Positions 32,168 to 41,769 of a stretch of DNA of 64,000 nucleotides are shown piece by piece. The DNA is from Microbacterium thalli (GTDB lineage: Bacteria; Actinomycetota; Actinomycetes; Actinomycetales; Microbacteriaceae). Where the stretch lies: NCBI RefSeq assembly GCF_028737325.1, contig NZ_JAQZCH010000001.1:186001-250000 (forward strand). Direction: 5' to 3'. Positions within the stretch are counted from its first letter, which is position 1. Each line of letters starts with the position of its first letter. The translations under genes were made by a program, and so were the position numbers. Under the pieces are notes generated by a model. It saw only the letters and a program-made list of their open reading frames with translations. It searched no databases and had not been told where the DNA came from.

Positions 32168-34696
32168 GTGAGCGTGCTCCGCGATTACGCAGCCGCAGTG
32201 TCCCAGCCGACACTTCCCTTGGCGTCGCTTCCGGCCGGTCTGGACGAGCCCGAGCGCTACGACGAGGTGGTCGATGCCGAGGGCGGGCTGCGCCCGGCGT
32301 GGCAGTCGCTGGCCGGTCTCGCGCTCGCCCTGACCCCCGCTGAGCTCGCCCGGGTCGAGGGCGAGATCACGCGCTTCCTCGCCGACGACGGCGTGACGTA
32401 CATGCATCCCGACGCCGGCGCCGCGCCGTGGCAGCTCGATCCGGTCCCCCTCGTCGTCGACGCCGCCGCGTGGGCTCGACTCGAGGGCGGGCTCGCGCAG
32501 CGCGCGGAGCTGCTCAACGCGGTGCTCGCCGACCTCTACGGACCGCAGACGCTGCTCTCATCGGGCATCGTCCCCGCGGCGGCGGTGCTCGGCCACGCGG
32601 GTTTCCTGCGCCCCGTCGCGCGGGATGCCGGCGCCGAGCGGCATCCGTTGCTGCTCTCGGGCACCGACCTCGGCCGCGACGCCGACGGCGAGTGGCGCGT
32701 GCTGGCCGACCGCGTGCAGGCCCCCTCGGGCCTGGGATTCGCGATGGAGAACCGGCGGGTCATCTCGCAGGTGCTGCCCGATCTGTACCAGCAGAGCGAT
32801 CCGCACCGGATGGAGCCGTACTTCTCCGCGCTGCACGCCACACTCGTCGGGTCGGCGCCCGACGGTGTGGACGAGCCACGGGTGATCGTGCTGACGCCGG
32901 GCCCGCACTCCGAGACGGCCTTCGACCAGGCTTTCCTCACCCGCGGCCTGGGGCTGCCGCTCGTGCAGGGCAGCGACCTCGTGGTGCGGGGCGGCCGCGT
33001 CTGGATGAAGCCGACCGGATGGCCGCACCGCGAACCGACGGAGCAGGTCGACGTCATCCTGCGCCGCGTCGACGCCGAATGGTGCGATCCGCTCGAGCTG
33101 CGCTCGGACTCGCGTCTGGGCGTCGCCGGACTCACCGAGGCGGTGCGGCGCGGCACCGTGCGCATCGTCAACGGCCTCGGCGCCGGCGTGCTCGAGAACC
33201 CCGCGCTGCTGCCCTTCCTGCCGGCCGCATGCGAGGCCCTGCTCGGCGAGCAGCTGCGCCTGCCCGGCGTCCCGACGTGGTGGTGCGGCGACCCGCACGC
33301 GCGTGACACCGTCCTGGCGCGACTGCGCGCCGGCGACCCCGGCTTCATCGTGCGCACGATCGACGGCTCGCGGCGCGACCTGACCGGGATGGATGCCGCG
33401 GCGGTCGCCGACCGCATCGCCGCCGCCCCGCACCGCTATGTCGGCCAGGAGCTGCTGCCCCTGTCGCAGGCTCCGGTGTGGACGGGCGACACCGCGCACG
33501 CCCGGCCGCTCGTGCTCCGCACGTTCACGCTGCGGCACGGCTCGGCGTACCGGCCCCTGCTCGGCGGGCTCGCCACGGTGCGTGAGAACCCGGATGCCGC
33601 CCCCACCACCAAGGACGTCTGGATCCTCAAGGCCGCCGAGGGCGAGGCCGATCAGGGCTTCGGCGACATCGCCCCGCTGCCGGGCGGGCGCAGCGCGCCG
33701 AGCGTCGCCCCGCGCGCGCTCGACGACATGTTCTGGTCGGGGCGGTACGCCGAACGGGCGGAGGACTCGCTGCGTCTCGTGCTCACCGCGCAGCAGCAGC
33801 TCGACCTGGCCGGCACCGGCCGCGCGACGCCGACGAGCGCCCGCGTGCTGCGCGATGCGATCCACCGCCTCGCCGGGGCGGGCACGGCCCGGGCCGACGA
33901 CGCCGACGCCGACTTCCGTTCGCTGCTGCTCGACGCCGGTCGCACGGGATCGACCGCCCACGCGCTCGCGCGCCTGCGCGACGCCCTGGAGGGTGTGCGC
34001 GACCAGCTCTCGGGCGACACCTGGCGCGTCTTCGCGGGCATCGAGCGCGCCTCGCGGGCACTGCGCGCCTCGCCGCATCCGCACCGCACGGCCGAGTCGG
34101 CGGGGCGCATGCTCACCGTCGTCCTGTCGCTGCAGGGCGTCACGGCGAACATGATGCGCGACGCCGGCTGGCACCTGCTCGAGACGGGTCGGTTCCTCGA
34201 ACGCGCGCTGCAGGTGTGCCACCTGCTGCAGGTGACCGTCGAGCGCCGCGAGGTGCGCACCGACCGCGCCGTGCTCGAAGCCGTGCTCGCGGCATCCGAG
34301 AGCATCGTGACCCATCGGCGTCGCCACCGGGGCGCCGTCCGCCTGCCCGATGTGCTCGACCTGCTGCTGCGCGACCCCGACAATCCCCGCTCCCTCGCCT
34401 TCGCGCTCGCGTCCCTCCGCACGCACCTCGCGGCCGCCCCCGCCTCGACCGGGTCGACGCGACCGGAGCGCCTGGTCGAGGATCTCGAGGCCTTCACGAC
34501 GGCGATCGACACCGACGCGCTGACCGTCGCGGACGACGGCATCCGTTCGGTGCTCGCCGACGTGCTCCGCGAGCTGACGGCTCAGCTCGAGCAGCTCGGC
34601 GACGCGATCGACGAGCTGCATTTCGAGAGCGGCCCGCCGCCCGTGCCGTTGTCGTCGCTCGCACTCATCGAAGAGCTCATGGAGGCCCGCGCATGA
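32168..34696 (+). CDS. Circularly permuted ATP-grasp / alpha-E domain fusion protein
   Basis: 842 residues from the GTG at 32168 (GGGGAG nine bases upstream). Residues ~40-500 are the circularly permuted type-2 ATP-grasp domain (DPVPLVVDAAAWARLEGGLAQR, NAVLADLYGPQTLL, GLGFAMENRRVISQVLPDL, VDVILRRVDAEWCDPLELR, VVNGLGAGVLEN-like). Residues ~530-842 are the alpha-E (DUF403) domain (MFWSGRYAERAEDSLRLV ... WHLLETGRFLERALQVCHLL). In most bacteria these are separate adjacent genes. With the transglutaminase-like gene that overlaps it, they form a conserved set thought to make or modify peptide-like amide bonds; the product is not known. Confidence 0.9.
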   Translation: MSVLRDYAAAVSQPTLPLASLPAGLDEPERYDEVVDAEGGLRPAWQSLAGLALALTPAELARVEGEITRFLADDGVTYMHPDAGAAPWQLDPVPLVVDAAAWARLEGGLAQRAELLNAVLADLYGPQTLLSSGIVPAAAVLGHAGFLRPVARDAGAERHPLLLSGTDLGRDADGEWRVLADRVQAPSGLGFAMENRRVISQVLPDLYQQSDPHRMEPYFSALHATLVGSAPDGVDEPRVIVLTPGPHSETAFDQAFLTRGLGLPLVQGSDLVVRGGRVWMKPTGWPHREPTEQVDVILRRVDAEWCDPLELRSDSRLGVAGLTEAVRRGTVRIVNGLGAGVLENPALLPFLPAACEALLGEQLRLPGVPTWWCGDPHARDTVLARLRAGDPGFIVRTIDGSRRDLTGMDAAAVADRIAAAPHRYVGQELLPLSQAPVWTGDTAHARPLVLRTFTLRHGSAYRPLLGGLATVRENPDAAPTTKDVWILKAAEGEADQGFGDIAPLPGGRSAPSVAPRALDDMFWSGRYAERAEDSLRLVLTAQQQLDLAGTGRATPTSARVLRDAIHRLAGAGTARADDADADFRSLLLDAGRTGSTAHALARLRDALEGVRDQLSGDTWRVFAGIERASRALRASPHPHRTAESAGRMLTVVLSLQGVTANMMRDAGWHLLETGRFLERALQVCHLLQVTVERREVRTDRAVLEAVLAASESIVTHRRRHRGAVRLPDVLDLLLRDPDNPRSLAFALASLRTHLAAAPASTGSTRPERLVEDLEAFTTAIDTDALTVADDGIRSVLADVLRELTAQLEQLGDAIDELHFESGPPPVPLSSLALIEELMEARA

Positions 34697-35577
34697 AGCG
34701 GTACCGGGTCTGGCACCGCACCGCCTACAGCTACAGCGCGCCCGTCGAAGACAGCGTCGGGCAGTTCCACCTGACGCCCCGCGCGCTGCCCTGGCAGCAG
34801 GTGCAGGATGCCGCTGTCGTCGTGGCGCCCGACCCGGGCGACATCCGTCGCGAGTTCGACTACTTCGGCAACTGGTCGACGTACTTCCACGTGACCGAGC
34901 CGCACGAGGCACTGTCGATCGAGTCGTCGAGCCACGTCACCGTCACGACCCCGGTGTACGACGACGACGCGCTCGCGCAGCCGTGGGAGCTCGCCCGCCC
35001 GCTGCAGCATCCCGAGCAGGAGGGTGCCTGGCGCGCCGCCGAGTTCGCGATGCCGTCGCCGCGCGTGGCGCAGTCCGAGGCGACCGCCGCGTACGGAGCG
35101 GTGTCGCTGACCCCGGGGCGCCCGATCGGCGACGCCGCGACCGACCTGATGCGCCGCATCCACGCCGACTTCGACTACGACAGCACCGCCACGACGGTCA
35201 CGAGCACGGTCGGCGACGCGCTCGAGAAGCGCGCGGGCGTGTGCCAGGACTTCGCGCACGTGGCCCTCGCGTGCCTGCGATCGCACGGCGTCGCGGCCCG
35301 CTACGTCTCGGGATACCTCGCGACGCAGCCGCCGCCCGGCAAGGAGCGCGTGTTCGGCGCCGACGCCTCGCACGCGTGGCTCGCCGTGTGGCTGCCGGGC
35401 ACCGACCAGTGGCTCGCGATCGACCCGACCAACGACCACTGGGCCGACGACCGCTACGTCACCGTCGCGTGGGGTCGCGACTACGGCGACGTCTCACCCG
35501 TGAAGGGCATCATCTTCACCGAGGCGAAGACCTCGACCCTGCGCGTCTCGGTCGACGTCGCCCCGCTCGGGGTCTGA
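34693..35577 (+). CDS. Transglutaminase-like cysteine peptidase family protein
   Basis: 294 residues. N-terminal beta domain (RVWHRTAYSYSAPVEDS...FHLTPRALPWQQV) as in the bacterial transglutaminase-like N family, then the catalytic domain with Cys in RAGVCQDFAHVALACLR, His in DASHAWLAVWLPG and Asp in LAIDPTNDHW. Overlaps the ATP-grasp/alpha-E gene by four bases. In this gene set it is expected to hydrolyse or transfer amide bonds. A perfect hairpin terminator follows at once. Confidence 0.92.
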   Translation: MKRYRVWHRTAYSYSAPVEDSVGQFHLTPRALPWQQVQDAAVVVAPDPGDIRREFDYFGNWSTYFHVTEPHEALSIESSSHVTVTTPVYDDDALAQPWELARPLQHPEQEGAWRAAEFAMPSPRVAQSEATAAYGAVSLTPGRPIGDAATDLMRRIHADFDYDSTATTVTSTVGDALEKRAGVCQDFAHVALACLRSHGVAARYVSGYLATQPPPGKERVFGADASHAWLAVWLPGTDQWLAIDPTNDHWADDRYVTVAWGRDYGDVSPVKGIIFTEAKTSTLRVSVDVAPLGV

Positions 35578-35588
35578 CCCACGAACGA

Positions 35589-35622
35589 CGAAGGGGCGGA
35601 TGCCGCAGCATCCGCCCCTTCG
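35589..35622. terminator. Bidirectional terminator between transglutaminase gene and clpC
   Basis: Perfect 15-bp stem CGAAGGGGCGGATGC / GCATCCGCCCCTTCG with a CGCA loop. It sits 12 bases after one stop and 14 bases before the other, so it can end transcription from both convergent genes. Confidence 0.85.
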
Positions 35623-35635
35623 GGATCGATCGGTG

Positions 35636-38161
35636 TCAGCTTCCGCTGGCGGCGATGTCTGGGGTCGCGGCGATCTCGCCCGCGGCTCCGACGCCGATCG
35701 CGACCTTGTCCTCGCGCGGCGCGGTCTCGAAGACGAACCGGCCGCCCTCGACGTCGACCTTCACGTGGTCGCCGCTGTTGAGCTCGCCGTGCAGGATCCG
35801 CTCGCTGAGCTGGTCCTCGACCTCGCGCTGCATGGCGCGGCGCAGCGGACGGGCACCGAGGGTCGGGTCGAAACCGATCTCGATGAGGCGGTCCTTGGCG
35901 GCGTCCGACAGCTCCACCGTCATGTCGCGGTCGAGCAGACGGTCGCTCAGGCGCTTCGTGAACAGGCCCACGATCTGGCGCAGCTCGTCCTTGTTCAGCT
36001 GCGGGAAGACGATGACGTCGTCCACACGGTTGAGGAACTCGGGCTTGAAGTGGCGCTTGAGCTCCTCGTCGACCTTGCCCTTCATCCGCTCGTAGCTGGT
36101 CTGCGAGTTGCCCTCGACCTGGAAGCCGACCGGACCACCGGCGATCGCCGACGAACCGAGGTTGGTCGTCATGATGATCACGGTGTTCTTGAAGTCGACC
36201 ACGCGGCCCTGACCATCGGTCAGACGACCCTCTTCGAGGATCTGCAGCAGCGAGTTGAAGATGTCGGGGTGCGCCTTCTCGATCTCGTCGAAGAGCACGA
36301 CCGAGAACGGCTTGCGACGCACCTTCTCGGTGAGCTGGCCGCCCTCTTCGAATCCGACGAACCCGGGAGGGGCACCGAACAGACGCGAGACGGTGTGCTT
36401 CTCACCGAACTCCGACATGTCGAGGGAGATCAGTGCGCCCTCGTCGTCGAACAGGAACTCGGCGAGCGCCTTGGCCAGCTCGGTCTTACCGACACCGGTG
36501 GGGCCGGCGAAGATGAACGAGCCCGAGGGGCGCTTGGGGTCCTTGAGGCCCGCACGCTGGCGACGGATCGTGCGCGAGAGCGCCGCGATCGCCTCTTCCT
36601 GACCGATGACCCGCTGGTGCAGCGCCTTCTCCATGAAGACGAGACGGCTGGTCTCCTCTTCGGTGAGCTTGAACACCGGGATGCCGGTGGCCTGCGCGAG
36701 CACTTCGGCGATCAGGCCCTCGTCGACGACGGCGTGGCTGGCCACGTCGCCCGAGCGCCACTGCTTCTCGAGGCGCAGACGCTCGGCGAGCAGCGACTTC
36801 TCCTCGTCGCGCAGGGCGGCGGCCTTCTCGAAGTCCTGCTCCTCGCTCGCGCGCTCCTTGTCCTCGCGGACCTTGGCGATCTTCTCGTCGAACTCGCGCA
36901 GCTCGGGCGGCGACGACAGGATCGACAGACGCAGGCGGGCGCCGGCCTCGTCGATCAGGTCGATGGCCTTGTCGGGCAGGAAGCGGTCGCTGATGTAGCG
37001 GTCGGCCAGGTTGGTCGCCGCGACGATCGCCCCGTCGGTGATCTGCACCTTGTGGTGCGCCTCGTACCGGTCGCGCAGGCCCTTGAGGATGTTGATCGAG
37101 TGGGGGATGCTCGGCTCGCCGACCTGGATCGGCTGGAACCGGCGCTCGAGCGCGGCGTCCTTCTCGAAGTGCTTGCGGTACTCGTCGAGGGTCGTGGCAC
37201 CGATCGTCTGGAGCTCACCGCGAGCGAGCAGGGGCTTGAGGATCGATGCGGCGTCGATCGCGCCCTCGGCCGCACCGGCGCCCACGAGCGAGTGGATCTC
37301 GTCGATGAAGACGATGATGTCGCCGCGGGTGCGGATCTCCTTCGTGACCTTCTTCAGGCGCTCCTCGAAGTCACCGCGGTAGCGGGAACCGGCGATGAGC
37401 GAGCCGAGGTCGAGCGAGTAGACCTGCTTGTCCTTGAGCGTCTCGGGCACCTCGCCCTTGACGATCGCCTGCGCGAGTCCTTCGACGACGGCGGTCTTGC
37501 CGACGCCGGGCTCGCCGATCAGCACGGGGTTGTTCTTCGAGCGGCGCGAGAGGATCTGCATGACCCGCTCGATCTCCTTCTCGCGACCGATCACGGGGTC
37601 GAGCTTGTTGTCGCGCGCCGCCTGCGTGAGGTTGCGGCCGAACTGGTCGAGCACCGCCGAACCGCCCTGGGGCGCCTGGGTCTGCTCACCCGCACCGACG
37701 GTCGCGCCGGCGGGCTCTTTGCCCTGGTAGCCGCTGAGCAGCTGGATGACCTGCTGGCGCACCTTGTTCAGGTCGGCGCCGAGCTTGACGAGCACCTGAG
37801 CGGCGACACCCTCGCCCTCGCGGATGAGGCCGAGGAGGATGTGCTCGGTGCCGATGTAGTTGTGGCCGAGCTGCAGTGCTTCGCGCAGCGACAGCTCGAG
37901 CACCTTCTTCGCGCGCGGCGTGAAGGGGATGTGACCGGTCGGCTGCTGCTGCCCCTGACCGATGATGTCCTGCACCTGCTCGCGCACGGCGTCGAGCGAG
38001 ATGCCCAGGCTCTCGAGGGCCTTGGCCGCGACGCCTTCACCCTCGTGGATCAGACCCAGGAGGATGTGCTCGGTCCCGATGTAGTTGTGGTTGAGCATCT
38101 TCGCCTCTTCTTGGGCGAGCACGACCACGCGACGGGCACGATCCGTGAATCTCTCGAACAT
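35636..38161 (-). CDS. clpC: ATP-dependent Clp protease ATPase subunit ClpC
   Basis: 841 residues from the ATG at 38161, with a strong AAAGGAGG seven bases upstream. Two Clp N repeats ([20 protein letters not shown] and [20 protein letters not shown]), first AAA domain with Walker [10 protein letters not shown], a UVR/middle domain (~residues 420-470), second AAA domain with GPTGVGKTE, and a C-terminal D2 small domain. It unfolds proteins for ClpP1P2 and is essential in many actinobacteria. It is full length. The C-terminal ~30 residues are variable, as usual. Confidence 0.97.
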   Translation of the reverse strand: MFERFTDRARRVVVLAQEEAKMLNHNYIGTEHILLGLIHEGEGVAAKALESLGISLDAVREQVQDIIGQGQQQPTGHIPFTPRAKKVLELSLREALQLGHNYIGTEHILLGLIREGEGVAAQVLVKLGADLNKVRQQVIQLLSGYQGKEPAGATVGAGEQTQAPQGGSAVLDQFGRNLTQAARDNKLDPVIGREKEIERVMQILSRRSKNNPVLIGEPGVGKTAVVEGLAQAIVKGEVPETLKDKQVYSLDLGSLIAGSRYRGDFEERLKKVTKEIRTRGDIIVFIDEIHSLVGAGAAEGAIDAASILKPLLARGELQTIGATTLDEYRKHFEKDAALERRFQPIQVGEPSIPHSINILKGLRDRYEAHHKVQITDGAIVAATNLADRYISDRFLPDKAIDLIDEAGARLRLSILSSPPELREFDEKIAKVREDKERASEEQDFEKAAALRDEEKSLLAERLRLEKQWRSGDVASHAVVDEGLIAEVLAQATGIPVFKLTEEETSRLVFMEKALHQRVIGQEEAIAALSRTIRRQRAGLKDPKRPSGSFIFAGPTGVGKTELAKALAEFLFDDEGALISLDMSEFGEKHTVSRLFGAPPGFVGFEEGGQLTEKVRRKPFSVVLFDEIEKAHPDIFNSLLQILEEGRLTDGQGRVVDFKNTVIIMTTNLGSSAIAGGPVGFQVEGNSQTSYERMKGKVDEELKRHFKPEFLNRVDDVIVFPQLNKDELRQIVGLFTKRLSDRLLDRDMTVELSDAAKDRLIEIGFDPTLGARPLRRAMQREVEDQLSERILHGELNSGDHVKVDVEGGRFVFETAPREDKVAIGVGAAGEIAATPDIAASGS

Positions 38162-38289
38162 CGTCAGCCTCCTTTGAGCGCCGGGACTCCGGGCGCTTAC
38201 GAAAGAGATTAACCAGGCACGGATACGGGTATGCCCGTGTTCGCCGTCGGCATAGCGCATGCGGGGCTTGCGCCGACGACATCCGCGCC

Positions 38290-38322
38290 ATATCGTTTCT
38301 CGATAACAACGAAAATCGATAT
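38290..38322 (+). promoter_or_regulatory. A/T-rich imperfect palindrome upstream of the DUF2975/XRE pair
   Basis: ATATCG at 38290-38295 mirrors CGATAT at 38317-38322, with further partial symmetry inside (TTTCTCG ... CGAAAAT). It is strikingly A/T-rich for this DNA and lies immediately before the Shine-Dalgarno GAGGAG of the gene at 38336. Likely promoter plus operator, perhaps for the small XRE protein encoded second in the pair. Confidence 0.45.
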
Positions 38323-38335
38323 GAGGAGAATGCAG

Positions 38336-38998
38336 ATGTCGAACACGCGGGCGATCGGGCGGGCGACCCAGGTTCTCGCTGTCGTGCTCGGTGCGCTCGT
38401 CATCGCCGGCGGCATCCTCTTCACGACACTGCGGGCGACCGAGTCCCTCATGTTCACCGTGAACATCGCGCCGCCGCGGGATCGCGTTCCCCGCATCGGC
38501 GGAGACGCCGATCTCGAGGCCTTCTACCGCACGGTCACCATCATCGACGAGGACGCATCGGGGTGGGTGCGCCTGCTCGCCTGGATCCCGAACGCCGCGA
38601 TGGGGTTGCTCATCCTCGCGGGGTGCGTGTTCGTCTTCGTCCAGACTCGACGGATGCTGCACGGCACGATGTTCGGCCGCTTCACCACCGTCGGACTCGC
38701 GGTCCTGGGGGTCCTGGCCGTCGCCGTCGCGGTGCTCGCGCCCATCGTCGATGCGCAGGCCACCGTCGTCGCCCTCGCCGACCTCGGCGTCAACGTGCTC
38801 GATCCGCGGTCGGGGCTGTACGACTCCCCCGACCTCGCCGGCGCCGACTACGTCGTCCCCGCCCCCGTCGGGTCGCCGCGGCAGCTGCTGGCACAGACGA
38901 ACTGGCTCCTGGCCGGCGTGGGCGGCATCCTGGTGCTGCTGGCCGTCGCGGCCGGTCGTGGCGAACGGATGCAGCGCGACAGCGAGGGGCTCGTATGA
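38336..38998 (+). CDS. DUF2975-type four-helix membrane protein
   Basis: 220 residues from the ATG at 38336, chosen because GAGGAG lies seven bases before it; ATGs at 38321 and 38330 are too close to that site. Four helices (AVVLGALVIAGGILFTTL; AWIPNAAMGLLILAGCVFVFV; GLAVLGVLAVAVAVLAPIV; WLLAGVGGILVLLAVAAG) with an extracellular loop between 1 and 2. DUF2975 membrane proteins are typically encoded with a tiny YozG-like helix-turn-helix protein, as here by a four-base overlap. The pair may form a signalling/regulation unit; its target is unknown. Confidence 0.75.
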   Translation: MSNTRAIGRATQVLAVVLGALVIAGGILFTTLRATESLMFTVNIAPPRDRVPRIGGDADLEAFYRTVTIIDEDASGWVRLLAWIPNAAMGLLILAGCVFVFVQTRRMLHGTMFGRFTTVGLAVLGVLAVAVAVLAPIVDAQATVVALADLGVNVLDPRSGLYDSPDLAGADYVVPAPVGSPRQLLAQTNWLLAGVGGILVLLAVAAGRGERMQRDSEGLV

Positions 38999-39225
38999 CC
39001 CCGGCCGACGACGCCGGGCCCACCGGGGTCCATTGCCGCCTCGACGAGCTGCTCGCCGAGCGCGAGATGACGCTCACTCACCTGTCGGAGCTCGTCGGCG
39101 TGTCGGTGGTCAACCTGTCGATCCTCAAGAACGACCGCGCCCGCGCCATCCGCTATTCGACCCTCGCGGCCATCTGCCGAGCGCTCGACTGCGAGATCGG
39201 CGACCTGCTGGTACGCACCGATTGA
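38995..39225 (+). CDS. Small XRE/Cro-type regulator (YozG-like)
   Basis: 76 residues, essentially one helix-turn-helix domain: LDELLAEREMTLTHLSELVGVSVVNLSILKNDRARAIRYSTLAAICRALDCEIGDLL. The SILKN and CxALxCxIGDLL elements are typical of the short YozG-type regulators that accompany DUF2975 proteins. The start overlaps the DUF2975 stop (ATGA). It may bind the palindrome at 38290-38322. Confidence 0.88.
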   Translation: MTPADDAGPTGVHCRLDELLAEREMTLTHLSELVGVSVVNLSILKNDRARAIRYSTLAAICRALDCEIGDLLVRTD

Positions 39226-39238
39226 CCCGGAGGCATTC

Positions 39239-40030
39239 ATGCTCGGACCTCTGCCCGCCGCGCCCGCGACACCGCCCGACATGCAGGACCGGTTCTCGAA
39301 CGGCCCCGATCCCGACCTGTGGGTCGACGGCTACCTTCCGCAGTGGACGACCCCCGACCGCGCGCAGGCCCGCTACGGGCGGCACTCCGACGGCCTGCTT
39401 CTCCGCATCGACGAGGACCAGCCCGACTGGCGTCCGGCCGATGCCCCGTTGCGGGTCTCCAACCTGCAGACCGGGTCGTTCAGCGGTCCCCTCGGGTCGA
39501 CGCGTGGGACGCACCGCCACCGGCCGGACGGGCTGCGTGTCGAGACCGAGGTGCCGCTGCGCCTGCTCTGGGCCCCGGCCGCCGGCCGCGTCGACATCGA
39601 GGTCAGCGCGAGCCGCGACCTCGACTGCATGCTCGCGGCATGGTTGGTGGGGACTGAGCACCGCAGCGCCCGCGACTGCGGCGAGGTCTGCATCTTCGAG
39701 ATCGACGCACGCGCGGCCGGCGAGACCTGGACGGCTCGCACCGGTGTGAAGGCGCATCACGACGACAGGCTCGCGACGCAGATGATCGAGACCGCCCTGC
39801 CGTTCGACGCTGGCACACCGCACGTGTGGACCGCGATCTGGGGCGACGGCGAGACGATCATCGGATGCGACGGCGAGATCGTCCAGCGCCTTCCGCAAGC
39901 GCCCGACTATCCCCTGTTCCTGATGATCGACCTCTTCGAGATCGGGCCGCCGCGCGGCACGTACCCGAAGACCGCGATGGTTCACTCCGTGCGCGGCTGG
40001 GGCCGGTCGGCGCGGGTCAGCCGAGGCTGA
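39239..40030 (+). CDS. GH16-like concanavalin-fold protein
   Basis: 263 residues, no signal peptide. The pattern DRFSNGPDPDLWVDGYLPQW, then LRVSNLQTGSFSGPLGS, RVDIEVSASRDLDCMLAAWLVG and DYPLFLMIDLFEI matches an actinobacterial GH16-related family. The usual GH16 catalytic motif ExD(x)xE appears as EVCIFE, with Cys instead of Asp at the middle acid. From memory, close relatives also show Cys here, so this may be a subfamily trait, and glycoside hydrolase activity is unproven. The last 14 bases overlap the convergent SDR gene. Confidence 0.7.
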   Translation: MLGPLPAAPATPPDMQDRFSNGPDPDLWVDGYLPQWTTPDRAQARYGRHSDGLLLRIDEDQPDWRPADAPLRVSNLQTGSFSGPLGSTRGTHRHRPDGLRVETEVPLRLLWAPAAGRVDIEVSASRDLDCMLAAWLVGTEHRSARDCGEVCIFEIDARAAGETWTARTGVKAHHDDRLATQMIETALPFDAGTPHVWTAIWGDGETIIGCDGEIVQRLPQAPDYPLFLMIDLFEIGPPRGTYPKTAMVHSVRGWGRSARVSRG

Positions 40031-40886
40031 AGCCGCCGTCGCTCGTCAGGACCTGCCCCACCATCCACGCGCCCGCCGGGCTGCAGAGCCAGGCGATGAG
40101 CTCGGCGGGGTCGTCCGGCCGCCCGACACGGCCGAACGGCGTGGTCGCGAGGTACCGGTCGAGGTCGTCGAGCGAGCGATCGGTGGTCTCGGGGTCGAGG
40201 TAGCCCGTGTTGACCGGGCCCGGGTTGACGGTGTTGAGGATGACCCCGAGCTCGAGCAGCTCAGCCGCGACGGTTGGTGTGATGCCGGCGAGCGCCGCCT
40301 TGCTCGTCGCGTAGGCGACCTCGCCGACCATCGGCCCGTGGATCTGGCCCGACGTCATCCAGACGACGTGGCCCCGGGGCCCGACGTACGGCTTGTCGCC
40401 GGCGATCCGGTCACCCGGGCGGCGGGGCGTCTCGGTGGCGGGCGCGAAGCGCCGCGCGAACTCCGCCGTCAGCAGCAGCGTCGAGCGGGCGTTGACGTCC
40501 CAGAACGCGTCGAGGCGCTCGGGCGTCATATCGAGGATGCTGCCGTCGTCGCCGCTCTTCGCGTGGTTGCAGATGAGGATGTCGAGGTCGCCGGTCAGCG
40601 CCGCCGCCCGCGCGACGAGGTCGGGGATGACCGACGCGTCCGCGAGGTCGGCGCCGATGTCGTCGAGTCGCGCCTCGTCCACGAGGCTCTCGCGAATGCT
40701 GCTGCGCACGGCGGCGAGGTCGTCGCCGCCCCACGGCAGGTCGAGGTCGTGCGGTCGGTGGTGATGGATGACGATGTTCGCGCCGAGGCCGGCGAGCCGG
40801 GTGGCGACGGCGAAGCCGATCCCCCGCCGGCGCGAGACACCGGTGACGAGGGCGGTCCGGCCGCGGAGAGGGAGGGAGGAGTGCAT
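40017..40886 (-). CDS. Short-chain dehydrogenase (3-oxoacyl-ACP reductase-like)
   Basis: 289 residues from the ATG at 40886 (GGAGGGAGGAG just upstream). Glycine motif TGVSRRRGIG, NHA-type loop LICNHAKSGDD, catalytic WMTSGQ and YATSK, and the SDR C-terminal VNPGPVNTG. The TGVSRRRGIG form and the long insertion (HHHRPHDLDLPWGGDD) resemble the FabG-like 'SDR with RRRGIG' group related to antibiotic or fatty-acid reductases. Substrate unknown. It follows the DeoR regulator on the same strand after 109 bases. Three and a half GACGTC units (40903-40926) lie in the leader. Confidence 0.87.
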   Translation of the reverse strand: MHSSLPLRGRTALVTGVSRRRGIGFAVATRLAGLGANIVIHHHRPHDLDLPWGGDDLAAVRSSIRESLVDEARLDDIGADLADASVIPDLVARAAALTGDLDILICNHAKSGDDGSILDMTPERLDAFWDVNARSTLLLTAEFARRFAPATETPRRPGDRIAGDKPYVGPRGHVVWMTSGQIHGPMVGEVAYATSKAALAGITPTVAAELLELGVILNTVNPGPVNTGYLDPETTDRSLDDLDRYLATTPFGRVGRPDDPAELIAWLCSPAGAWMVGQVLTSDGGFSLG

Positions 40887-40995
40887 GCGTGAGCCTTTCG
40901 ATGACGTCGACGTCGACGTCGACGTGCGGGAGGGGATCGAGAAGGAGCTCACCGGCATTGCATGACGCCATGCTATCGGCGCGGCCGGCGGCGCG

Positions 40996-41751
40996 TCAGG
41001 TCGCCCGCAGCAGCGGGACGCCCCGCTTCTCGAGCGCCGCAAGCCCCGCCGGCGTCGCATCGGGATCGACGACGACGCCCGTGACGTCCTCGAGCGGGAG
41101 CACGGCGAAGCGCGAGACCGCGCCGATCTTCTCCGCGCTGCCGAGGACGAACGTCTCGGCGGCCTGGGCCGCGAGCGCGCGCTTCATCGCCGCTTCGTCG
41201 GGGTCGCCCGTCGTCAGCCCCGCCTCGTCGTGGATGCCCGTCACCCCGAGCAGGAACCGGTCGGCCCTGAGGCCTCGCGCGGCCTCGACCGCCGCAGCTC
41301 CGCTCGCGACGGCGGAATGCTTGAACAGACGCCCGCCGATGATGATGACATCGGCCGCGTGCTCCAGCAGCGCAGCGGCGACGGTCGGGCTGTGGGTGAT
41401 GATCGTGCAGGCCAGCGCGCGATCGAGCGCCTGGACCGTGGCGAGCGCGGTCGTGCCGCCGTCGATGATGACGGTGCTGCCCGGTTCGATCAACGACGCG
41501 GCGAAGCGGGCGACGCGACGCTTGCTGTCGGTGGCGACCGACTGGCGCGCCCCGTAGTCGACGACAGCCGGCGAGGCCGGCACAGCCCCGCCGTAGACGC
41601 GCACGGCGAGGCCCGCGGCGTCCAGCTCGCGCAGGTCCCGACGGATGCTGTCTTCCGACACTCCGAGCTCGGCGGCGAGGTCTTTTGCGACGATGCGCCC
41701 ATCGGCCCGAAGCCGGGTCAACAGCAGATCCTTGCGTGATGCAGCGAGCAT
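40996..41751 (-). CDS. DeoR/GlpR-family transcriptional regulator
   Basis: 251 residues from the ATG at 41751 (AAGGA five bases upstream; an ATG at 41781 is inside the promoter region). N-terminal DeoR helix-turn-helix (RLRADGRIVAKDLAAELGVSEDSIRRDLRELDAAGLAVRVYGGA), then the sugar-phosphate-binding DeoRC domain (IDGGTTALATVQAL, IIIGGRLFKHSAVASG, LGVTGIHDEAGLTTGDPDEAAMKRAL). Such proteins usually sense a phosphorylated sugar or nucleoside. The divergent DUF4406 gene, related to nucleoside deoxyribosyltransferases, is a likely target. Confidence 0.92.
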   Translation of the reverse strand: MLAASRKDLLLTRLRADGRIVAKDLAAELGVSEDSIRRDLRELDAAGLAVRVYGGAVPASPAVVDYGARQSVATDSKRRVARFAASLIEPGSTVIIDGGTTALATVQALDRALACTIITHSPTVAAALLEHAADVIIIGGRLFKHSAVASGAAAVEAARGLRADRFLLGVTGIHDEAGLTTGDPDEAAMKRALAAQAAETFVLGSAEKIGAVSRFAVLPLEDVTGVVVDPDATPAGLAALEKRGVPLLRAT

Positions 41752-41769
41752 TCCTGTTCCTTCACGATT

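Noticed and set aside
35600..38212. 870-residue open frame antisense to clpC
   Set aside because: Mirror of a highly conserved gene in GC-rich DNA; composition is Asp/Arg/Leu repeats with no domain, and no ribosome-binding site of its own.
40903..40926. Tandem GACGTC repeats in the leader of the SDR gene
   Set aside because: Only three full copies plus one imperfect; too short to be called a functional repeat array.
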